From Candidatus Heimdallarchaeota archaeon (lineage in GTDB: Archaea; Asgardarchaeota; Heimdallarchaeia; Hodarchaeales; LC-3): DNA of 12,288 nt. Position 1 is the first letter of the stretch. Every line of letters starts with the position of its first letter. Location: assembly GCA_027364495.1 (NCBI GenBank), contig DAHXPE010000448.1, forward strand, positions 1-12,288, written 5' to 3'. Of this stretch, positions 1 through 6,152 are shown one piece after another. Both the position numbers and the translations under genes were made by a program. The notes beneath the pieces were generated by a model, which did no database searches, was not told the DNA's origin, and saw nothing but the letters and a program-made list of their open reading frames with translations.

Positions 1-43
1 AAAAACTTGCAAAGATATTCATGCAGATTGTCATATCAGTCAT
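1..43 (-). CDS. Possible start of a further gene, cut by the window edge
   Basis: An ATG at 43 on the minus strand opens a frame that runs off the left edge of the window after 14 codons (MTDMTICMNIFASF). It begins 10 nt after the stop codon of the 264-aa gene, so it could be the next gene of the same transcript. No Shine-Dalgarno is visible close to the ATG. The piece is too short to name or to be sure it is coding. Confidence 0.2.
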   Translation of the reverse strand, partial: MTDMTICMNIFASF

Positions 44-53
44 ATTTTTCAGC

Positions 54-848
54 TCAAAGATGAACCTCGGATAGATTAATTATTCTTGGTAGTTGAAACT
101 GCTGTCCTTTGAGTAATTTTTGCATATAGAAACCATGCAAATATTTCATAGTACAGACATCATAAAAAAATATTATCTGATCCATATCAGAGATAGTTAA
201 AAGGAATGGAACTGATTGAAAGTCAAAAAGCAGAAGTTTTTCTAAAATATTTCTTTGTATGAAGTCTGATTCTAGTTCCGGTAGAAGTACTTTTACCAAA
301 AAAAATATTGGAATGACTTTAAATTCCAGCTTATTAGTTCTTGTTTCAAAAGTAAAAACAGAATTCTCGAAACTCAAAGAATAAGATGCATCATAAGACA
401 TTGCAAGAGTATTTACTAAGTAAAGTTCCTCATATACAGCCATACATATGATAAGCCGTTCCATAATGGTTGAAAATTTAGTGAACAGGAAACGATATTC
501 TTCTGATGATTCTTTTAGAATTGAAGAAAATATTATATGATCAAATCTGGGATAACTGTCTGAAAGTACTGTTATTCCTCTTGAGGATTGCTCAGTAAGA
601 ATTTTTATTTTTAGATTTTTAGATTCTGCTTGAAATTTATTATATGATTCAGTTAAAGTGGGTGTTAATTCTATAATTGAAGAAATCTCTTTATTTATAA
701 GATTAAAAATAGTAGTTGTTAGTGAATGATCCAATTTGCTGGAAAGGTTAAACTCTGAAAATCTTTCTTCATAAAATTGTATGGATTGATCTTTAACAAG
801 CGAAAGGAATTTTTTTTGGTAGTCAGTCTGACGAATGTTTAGTTGCAT
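54..848 (-). CDS. Unrecognised 264-aa probably cytosolic protein
   Basis: I do not recognise the family. The protein has 264 residues, no signal peptide, no convincing membrane helix and only two cysteines, with no metal-binding pattern. Its first 80 residues are polar and mostly helical in character. The centre and C-terminal half contain hydrophobic blocks (for example VIPIFFLVKVLLPEL near residue 180) that are too interrupted by charges to be transmembrane, so a folded alpha/beta or all-alpha protein is likely. The ATG at 848 is supported by a TATA box (TATAAAAGG, 866-874) whose first base lies 26 nt upstream. That spacing predicts transcription starting at or next to the ATG, a leaderless mRNA. 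The gene stands alone; upstream lies about 1.1 kb of decayed sequence. A lineage-specific protein is the most likely identity. Confidence 0.8.
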   Translation of the reverse strand: MQLNIRQTDYQKKFLSLVKDQSIQFYEERFSEFNLSSKLDHSLTTTIFNLINKEISSIIELTPTLTESYNKFQAESKNLKIKILTEQSSRGITVLSDSYPRFDHIIFSSILKESSEEYRFLFTKFSTIMERLIICMAVYEELYLVNTLAMSYDASYSLSFENSVFTFETRTNKLEFKVIPIFFLVKVLLPELESDFIQRNILEKLLLFDFQSVPFLLTISDMDQIIFFYDVCTMKYLHGFYMQKLLKGQQFQLPRIINLSEVHL

Positions 849-865
849 AATAAAATAATTAATTA

Positions 866-874
866 CCTTTTATA
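866..874 (-). promoter_or_regulatory. TATA box (box A) of the 264-aa gene
   Basis: The minus strand reads TATAAAAGG here, an archaeal box A consensus. Its first base is 26 nt before the ATG at 848, which predicts a leaderless transcript. The intervening stretch has no Shine-Dalgarno at usable distance. Confidence 0.6.
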
Positions 875-1024
875 GGAAAAAAATCGGCGATGATACCTAT
901 CATATAAAAGTTTTTACTAAAACGGATGATTAAATTATCAAAGTACTACTGAATTAGGAAGATCTTTTTTTAAAAATACATTTACAACTAATTTCGAGTA
1001 CAATAAATGAATACAGAAATGAGA

Positions 1025-1484
1025 CAAATCCAAATTCGTAATAAACTCCATTAAATCCTTGGGTTAAAAAAATGTTCAAAAAATTATAGATAATGTCTTG
1101 CTATCCTTGTTCCCAAAACTTCACTTTATAATTACCTGGCCAATCAGGATTTGAGCTCCAAGCCATTCAGGTGGAGTTTTAAACCATCTCTTATTCCAAT
1201 AGTAACGATAATCCTCTGCTTCACCAATACTCAAATAACTAATGACTAATTTTCCAACTCTTTCAGTTGATTTATTTTGTTATGAGTCCATACAGTTGCA
1301 TTTGTTCCATCTTCTGAGTAATCAATGACAAATAAATTCATATTGGAATTTTTTATATTTGCAAATTGACATTTTGAAGTTGATAACCCCAATGATTTAT
1401 TTTTATCGTAGTTGATGTGCTATATTCATTTTAGAATTAGAAATCAAAAAAATTGGATTACTAAAAGAGCTATGAATTTTTCAT
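1025..1484 (-). pseudogene. Decayed GH114/TM1410-type secreted glycosidase gene
   Basis: No single frame is open, but stitched minus-strand frames give consecutive pieces of a TM1410-like / glycoside hydrolase family 114 (endo-alpha-1,4-polygalactosaminidase-type) protein. In order: a start MKNS (1484) running into a hydrophobic IALLVIQFF signal-like stretch; NHWGYQLQNVN around 1391; NIKNSNMNLFVIDYSEDG around 1341; GKLVISYLSIGEAEDYRYYW from 1258; NPDWPGNYKVKFWEQG from 1151; then an in-frame TAG at 1103-1101, where the family usually has Trp; then QDIIYNFLNIFLTQGFNGVY ending near 1040. The order, spacing and signature words (LQN, IDYS.DG, YLSIGEAEDYR, NPDWPGNYKV.FW, GF.GVY) match the N-terminal half of the TIM-barrel family as I know it. 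At least four frame changes, one nonsense codon and loss of the C-terminal half make it non-functional. The family normally acts outside the cell on polysaccharides. Confidence 0.75.
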
Positions 1485-1662
1485 TTCTTTTGTCCAAATA
1501 GTATCAATCTTAATTTTTCTTTTAATATCTTTTTTATAAACTAAATAGATTTCTAAATTAATCTGTCTGTTAAAAAGAGCTTTTAATCTTTATTTTTTTT
1601 TAATTTTTAAAAAAATGAAGTTATAAATTTATGTAATGCATAAAAGGAAAATTTTTAATTTT

Positions 1663-1678
1663 AAAAAATCAAAAAAAA
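1663..1678 (-). terminator. T-rich transcription terminator
   Basis: On the minus strand an 8-T run (1678-1671) and a 6-T run (1668-1663) follow the TAA of the 29-codon ORF within a few bases. Runs of T on the non-template strand are the usual archaeal intrinsic termination signal. The region is AT-rich overall, so this is only moderately specific. Confidence 0.35.
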
Positions 1679-1681
1679 TAA

Positions 1682-1771
1682 TTACTCCGGTGTACCTAAC
1701 CAGTTATCTTGATTATGATTATATTTTTTGCTGATTTCACGAATTTTATATTTTTTTTCTTGTTGCATCAT
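1682..1771 (-). CDS. Possible 29-residue small protein with Shine-Dalgarno
   Basis: A minus-strand ORF of 29 codons begins with two consecutive ATGs (1771, 1768) and ends at TAA (1684-1682). It begins MMQQEKKYKIREISKKY, a very basic helix-like stretch, and ends DNWLGTPE. AGAGGTG lies 5 nt before the first ATG and is a good Shine-Dalgarno, which is notable because the other genes here look leaderless. A T-rich terminator follows directly. No homologue is recognised. It could be a true microprotein, or the surviving tail of a decayed gene, given the remnants next to it. Evidence is the ribosome site plus terminator only. Confidence 0.4.
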   Translation of the reverse strand: MMQQEKKYKIREISKKYNHNQDNWLGTPE

Positions 1772-2003
1772 AGTTTCACCTCTGTTAAGATATTAGCCCT
1801 TTAATTGTTAGTGCTTGAAATATTAATTCCGTACGTTTAAATAGAAAATCTCATTGGATCTTTCAATTTTCAAGGAAATTTTACATGGTTTTGAATAAAA
1901 AAGGTTAGAAACTGTTGAATTAATATTTATTTTATAATCACTAATCAATTCATAATTGAAATTGATAAGGATTCTTATTTAATCTTATCTAATTATAATT
2001 TTT
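1772..2003. other. AT-rich intergenic stretch with nothing identifiable
   Basis: This 232-nt stretch separates the possible 29-codon ORF from the stop of the zinc-protein gene. Both strands are broken by frequent stops and I see no RNA fold, repeat or clear promoter. A weak A-rich element around 1798-1806 on the minus strand (AATTAAAGG) could be the box A of the 29-codon ORF. Confidence 0.4.
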
Positions 2004-2237
2004 TTATTCTCCTGATTGCTGAGTTGCACAATCATAGCAGATAGTATCGAATTCTGAAAAAAAACATTCAGGACATAAATGCCTTGTACACGAATTGCAT
2101 TCTATAAGTTGATCTGATAATACTTCAGTATCGCATTCATCACAGAGAGACATCGTTGAATTAGCGATGTAATCTAAATCAACTTCTAATTCATTTAAAG
2201 GAAGAAAAAAATCTGATGAATGTAGTACAAAAGACAT
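2004..2237 (-). CDS. 77-aa cross-brace zinc-binding protein (FYVE/RING-like spacing)
   Basis: The C-terminal half carries four CxxC pairs: C32/C35, C47/C50, C55/C58 and C67/C70. The spacing C-x2-C-x11-C-x2-C-x4-C-x2-C-x8-C-x2-C is that of a two-zinc cross-brace finger as in FYVE, PHD and RING domains. The x4 between pairs two and three, and the CNSCTRHLCPEC centre, are closest to FYVE-type fingers. It lacks the basic RRHHCR lipid-binding motif of real FYVE domains, so phosphoinositide binding should not be assumed. The first 28 residues are acidic and hydrophobic and may be a docking tail; Met29 is an alternative but less likely start. An A-rich box (TTAAAAAAA) begins 24 nt before the ATG at 2237, consistent with leaderless translation. 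The role is probably a small adaptor or protein-interaction factor; that is inference. Confidence 0.75.
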   Translation of the reverse strand: MSFVLHSSDFFLPLNELEVDLDYIANSTMSLCDECDTEVLSDQLIECNSCTRHLCPECFFSEFDTICYDCATQQSGE

Positions 2238-2305
2238 AATTTAAAATTGTTATTTTTTTAATTTTAGTTAACTCCTCACCAGCTTAAAAATCAAAACTTA
2301 TTAAA

Positions 2306-2509
2306 TTATTTCTCTGGTAGATCAACAACCCATAAATGAACCTTTTTATCACTAATATAATAACCAATGCCATTTTCGGTATTCAACTTGGTAAAGCGTT
2401 TTTCTATTTGTTCATCAGAAATCGTTTTAATATGATCAATTGATTTTTCCAAAAGATTGAGTAGTTCGTCTTTGATTGAAAGTCGTTCTTGTTCGCTCAT
2501 AGTAATCAC
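2306..2509 (-). CDS. Unrecognised 67-aa small protein
   Basis: This is a short acidic/basic cytosolic protein of 67 residues with no cysteines. The N-terminal half (about residues 4-42) should form one or two amphipathic helices. The C-terminal part (GIGYYISDKKVHLWVVDLP) looks like two beta strands. No family is recognised. The reading frame opens with GTG at 2509; an ATG three codons on (2500) is the alternative. The TATA box TATATAAAG (2527-2535) starts 26 nt before the GTG, the spacing seen at the other leaderless genes, which favours GTG. From the ATG the spacing would be 35 nt. The gene is divergent from the large surface-protein gene, and the two promoters share the short intergenic region. 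Confidence 0.6.
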   Translation of the reverse strand: MITMSEQERLSIKDELLNLLEKSIDHIKTISDEQIEKRFTKLNTENGIGYYISDKKVHLWVVDLPEK

Positions 2510-2526
2510 ATAGGTAAATGTATAGT

Positions 2527-2535
2527 CTTTATATA
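2527..2535 (-). promoter_or_regulatory. TATA box of the 67-aa gene
   Basis: The minus strand reads TATATAAAG. Its first base is 26 nt upstream of the GTG at 2509 and 35 nt upstream of the ATG at 2500, so it helps decide the start. Confidence 0.5.
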
Positions 2536-2622
2536 GTTAAATTGCATATTAAAGAATTTATCAAATCTTCTAAAATATGATTACTACTTCCGTAACTTTG
2601 TGAACGAAAAGAATAATTTTTG

Positions 2623-2631
2623 TATAAAAAG
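2623..2631 (+). promoter_or_regulatory. TATA box of the surface-protein gene, inside its longest reading frame
   Basis: TATAAAAAG starts 25 nt upstream of the ATG at 2648. It lies inside the longer GTG-initiated version of the frame, so transcripts from it could not encode the extra 16 residues. This is the main argument for moving the start to 2648. Confidence 0.6.
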
Positions 2632-2647
2632 AGATTTCATTTTATTT

Positions 2648-5600
2648 ATGGTTCTTATGAATCGCTATAATATCATTATTTTGACTTTTTGCGCTTTAAT
2701 AATAATTTCAGCTTATTCTGCTAATTCAATAAGTATGAATATGAAAACTGCATACACATCTGATACTAAAGTAAGTTCATCACAAAATACTGTACTACAA
2801 CTTCAGCTTTTTGCTGACAAACGTTTTATTACAACTGGTGATAGGGTAAATATCACATTTTATGTCTTTTCAAGTAATTTTACTTTTCAACAAAATGTTG
2901 TGGTGACTTTCACTTTTGCTGGGGTCCAATTTACTGAATTATCAGCATCTCATCTCACATCATTCTTATTAGGAATCAATGGTACATACACACAGGTATC
3001 TTTAGTTGGGTCAGTTAGTTCTGATCAACAGAGTCTGGTCTTTTATGGTGTAAGTCAAAAACCTACTTGTTTATCATCCTGTTTGCAAGCTCAGATGAAT
3101 ATCTCTCAATTACAGGTCTTTAATAATTTCAATGGATCATTTTTAGTTTCAATACTATCTAATGAACAATGGTTTTACCCAACTGACATGTTGGATGTCC
3201 GTTTACCAAATCAGCAACTGTCTCTTTATTTACAACCGACTAATCAATCTTATTATGGATCTAATCTTGGTTATGAATATAATCTCACAATTTCGATTCC
3301 AGTTCCTATATTAAATCCTGGATCTTATTCTTTTCAATTTGATTATTATTCTAGATATTACCCACTCCTTAATACCACCAAACAATTCACTCTGGCTAGT
3401 AGTAGCATAGGTTATACCATAACAAATAGCTCTGTGAATCGGCTTAATATTGGTGAGTCTCCAAAAGATTTTGTCACTTATCAATTTGGTTTTAACATAG
3501 CTAATTTTCAATATTTATATTTTATCTCTAATGCTCAATCTATCGTTTTTTCAGCAAGTAGTTCTGTTAATAATGTGCTGTTACAATTACCTATCTCAAT
3601 TCAATTCTATAATCCAGTCGGAACCTATTATCTAAATTTAGAACTTGTTAAAAACAATGTAATACTATATACTCGGTTAATCCCGATAACTGTCTATGAT
3701 AATATAATTACTGATCTGGTGTTTAATAATCAATTGTCAGGTACTCAATTAAGCATACAATTTCAACTTAACACTTATATTGAGGACACATTGGTTAATA
3801 TACCAACTAACGTAAGTATCCTTAATGCTAATACACTGCAATCCTTGCAAAAAATATCTGTTTATGGTATACAATATTTTACACTCACTTTCCCTAATGT
3901 TAAAAGCATTCCAACGTTGTTAGAGGTAATAACAAACTCAAGTAATTCACTTTATCATGCTGGAATAAAATTTTTTCCTATATATTACAAAGAAGCAACA
4001 AATATAACTTCAAATTATAATCAATCCATCCAAGTAGAACGATCACAACAAATACAATTACTTGCCCAAGTTACAGCAACCAAAACAAACGTCAGTGTAA
4101 CCCAAGGAATGGTTAATTTACAAATAGACGGTATTACCATACAAGAATTAAACTTAAACTTCACAAATGTTTTTACTTATGTCATACCATCAACAGAACC
4201 GGTAGGATTACATACCTTACAACTAAATTATTTAGGAACAGATACTTTACAGGCATCTACGATAAGTTATAATCTTGTAGTTTATAGTAATGTCCATTTT
4301 TCTGATGTGACTATTAATAATACATTTACCAACCCAACAACTCCTATTTTAGTCACTGGTCTTGTTCTGGATGAAAATAATAACGGTGTGATTACTAAAG
4401 TGGCTATAATTGATTCTAACAACTCTATAATCGATCAAACCGTTACTAATTCCAATGGTCAATTTTCATTTATTATTTTAAATACCAATATAATGGGTTA
4501 TTACAACTATAAATTACAGGCTATGACAGTTAATTACTACAAATCAGCTGAATATCAATTTAATCTTTTACAGAACAATGTTTTTTCTGTGTCAATTCAA
4601 GCTAATGAAACAATGACTTTAGGAACTGCATCAATAACAGGTGATATTTATGGCGAATATCAGCTTAGTTATTTTACGACAGGATCAAGAAATTATAATC
4701 TTTCATTATTAAATTTAAATAATGTAGGTAAGATTCAAACTAACTTTCTTACTCCAAACGTTATTGGACCAGTTTATTTTAACATAACAAATATCAGAAA
4801 TCCAACTCAGACTTGGGTTCAAAAATTTATTCTTTATAAAACTCCCAATGTGATAATTCAGCAATTAAACGATGCCTTTGTAGGTGAAAAAGTAAATATT
4901 TCTATACAATCAGATGTATATTATACATTATTCTTCAATAGTAAATTAGTGGTCAGTCAATTAGTATTTATTAATAAAACTATCGTTTCTTTAAATGTAG
5001 ATACCAAAGGAATTAATACTCTCAAATTAGTGTTTTCATCGGAATACTTTACTATTAATGCGATAACTAAAGAAATATTTGTTTATGAACAGGTTATACT
5101 GAAACAGACCATCCCTGCAAAAATAAATGAGAATACAAATATAACTGTTTATTTGCAAGTCGACAATAATTTAGATGTTCCACTTGGAAATGTGCAAATT
5201 GAATTCATTTATAAAGGAACAATCTTATTTAACGAGACCACTGATAATAAAGGGTTTTTAAAAACTTTTATATCTGTTAATGATGCCCTCTCTTATTATT
5301 CTTTCCGTATAGTGGGTAATAAGGACCAGTATATCAAACAAGAAGATTTTCCTGTTGATTCTATTCTCATCAGGACTCTTGAAATCACCAGTAATATTAA
5401 TTCACTATCTTTTAACGATTTAACTCCAACAATTGTAAGTTTTACTGTTATATATAAAAATACTGGTCAACTTGCTCCTTTGGTGAACATGACTATTGTC
5501 ATCTTTAATGGACTGCATCAAAAATTAGTGCAAAATGTCACAACATCAAATTCAGGATCAATAACCATTCAGATAAAAGAGCCAATTGGAAATTATATTT

Positions 5601-5761
5601 TGACAATTTTGACTAATGATCCCAATTATATCATGGGAAAAAGCGTTTACACTTTCCAGGTAGAAGGTTTTAACGTTATAGATAATCCATTTATAGTCCC
5701 AACCTTTTTACTAGGAGGAATAGGAATTATGATCATAATTAAGAAAAAATCATTAAGATAG
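2648..5761 (+). CDS. Large secreted, glycosylated surface protein with Ig-like modules and C-terminal anchor
   Basis: This is an extracellular cell-surface protein, 1,037 aa from the ATG at 2648. The frame stays open to a GTG at 2600, but a TATA box at 2623-2631 lies 25 nt before 2648, and starting there puts a typical signal peptide (NRYNIIILTFCALIIISAYS) at the N-terminus. The body is beta-rich with at least four Ig-like/Big-type modules. One spans about nt 3990-4290 and ends G.HTLQLNYLGTDTLQAST; others span about 4290-4590, 5080-5390 and 5390-5680. Two of these carry a carboxypeptidase-regulatory/Big_1-like 'TxNxxGxF' turn. About two dozen N-x-S/T sequons suggest heavy N-glycosylation. Only two cysteines lie in the ectodomain (TCLSSC), perhaps one disulfide. 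The C-terminus is one membrane helix (VPTFLLGGIGIMIII) followed by KKKSLR, so the body faces outward. Function is probably S-layer-associated, adhesion or structural; no enzyme motif is seen. Confidence 0.85.
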   Translation: MVLMNRYNIIILTFCALIIISAYSANSISMNMKTAYTSDTKVSSSQNTVLQLQLFADKRFITTGDRVNITFYVFSSNFTFQQNVVVTFTFAGVQFTELSASHLTSFLLGINGTYTQVSLVGSVSSDQQSLVFYGVSQKPTCLSSCLQAQMNISQLQVFNNFNGSFLVSILSNEQWFYPTDMLDVRLPNQQLSLYLQPTNQSYYGSNLGYEYNLTISIPVPILNPGSYSFQFDYYSRYYPLLNTTKQFTLASSSIGYTITNSSVNRLNIGESPKDFVTYQFGFNIANFQYLYFISNAQSIVFSASSSVNNVLLQLPISIQFYNPVGTYYLNLELVKNNVILYTRLIPITVYDNIITDLVFNNQLSGTQLSIQFQLNTYIEDTLVNIPTNVSILNANTLQSLQKISVYGIQYFTLTFPNVKSIPTLLEVITNSSNSLYHAGIKFFPIYYKEATNITSNYNQSIQVERSQQIQLLAQVTATKTNVSVTQGMVNLQIDGITIQELNLNFTNVFTYVIPSTEPVGLHTLQLNYLGTDTLQASTISYNLVVYSNVHFSDVTINNTFTNPTTPILVTGLVLDENNNGVITKVAIIDSNNSIIDQTVTNSNGQFSFIILNTNIMGYYNYKLQAMTVNYYKSAEYQFNLLQNNVFSVSIQANETMTLGTASITGDIYGEYQLSYFTTGSRNYNLSLLNLNNVGKIQTNFLTPNVIGPVYFNITNIRNPTQTWVQKFILYKTPNVIIQQLNDAFVGEKVNISIQSDVYYTLFFNSKLVVSQLVFINKTIVSLNVDTKGINTLKLVFSSEYFTINAITKEIFVYEQVILKQTIPAKINENTNITVYLQVDNNLDVPLGNVQIEFIYKGTILFNETTDNKGFLKTFISVNDALSYYSFRIVGNKDQYIKQEDFPVDSILIRTLEITSNINSLSFNDLTPTIVSFTVIYKNTGQLAPLVNMTIVIFNGLHQKLVQNVTTSNSGSITIQIKEPIGNYILTILTNDPNYIMGKSVYTFQVEGFNVIDNPFIVPTFLLGGIGIMIIIKKKSLR

Positions 5762-5939
5762 AGAACTCTTATAAAAAAAGAAATCTATTTTAAAATAATT
5801 GTCCAATGCATGACCAAATACTCATAGATTCTTTCTTATAGCACAAAAAAATAATTTGTAAAGCAAAAATAATGAATTTGTTGTAAAGTTTTAGATTGAA
5901 AACCTTTTTCTTAATCAAATTTATAATTGATCAAGCAGG

Positions 5940-6010
5940 TACGATAGGGGAGAATTGAACTCCCAATCTGACATGGGGAGCGCCAGATATTACCACGAGA
6001 ATACTGTCGT
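5940..6010 (-). tRNA. tRNA-Gly (anticodon CCC), divergent or possibly a pseudo-tRNA
   Basis: Read on the minus strand, this folds as a tRNA. The acceptor ACGACAG (6010-6004) pairs with CTATCGT (5947-5941) apart from a C5-A68 mismatch. The D-loop CGTGGTA (5997-5991) contains the conserved GG. The anticodon stem TGGCG/TGTCA is 5 bp with two G-T pairs, around the 7-nt loop CTCCCCA (anticodon CCC, U33 present). The variable loop has 4 nt, and the T-arm is perfect, GGGAG-TTCAATT-CTCCC. Odd points are a D-stem with only two Watson-Crick pairs (TTCT/ATAT), C instead of A at position 14, and C instead of a purine at 37. CCA is not encoded (A73 is followed by CCT). A box A-like TTTATAAT lies about 35 nt upstream (6038-6045). 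It may be a functional minor Gly tRNA reading GGG or a decaying copy. Confidence 0.65.
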
Positions 6011-6037
6011 AATGGAAATTGAAATATGTGTATAAGG

Positions 6038-6045
6038 ATTATAAA
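6038..6045 (-). promoter_or_regulatory. TATA-like box upstream of the tRNA
   Basis: The minus strand reads TTTATAAT here. With about 25 nt to the transcription start, the primary transcript would begin about 10 nt before the tRNA 5' end, normal for an archaeal tRNA gene. Confidence 0.4.
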
Positions 6046-6152
6046 AAATTATTTCATCGTATCCGAGATATAATGATAAAAAAATCAATTCATTGTTTCG
6101 TTTTCTTATATTTTTTATATTTAAAGGAAGTAATCCTTTTCATTGATATCTA

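Noticed and set aside
1486..1605. Minus-strand 39-codon stretch upstream of the GH114 remnant with a protein-like reading
   Set aside because: It has no ATG, GTG or ribosome site at its start and no recognisable motif; it may be part of the same decayed locus but cannot be supported as a gene.
3311..3511. Minus-strand open frame inside the surface-protein gene
   Set aside because: It lies wholly within a clearly coding frame on the other strand and has no promoter or family resemblance.
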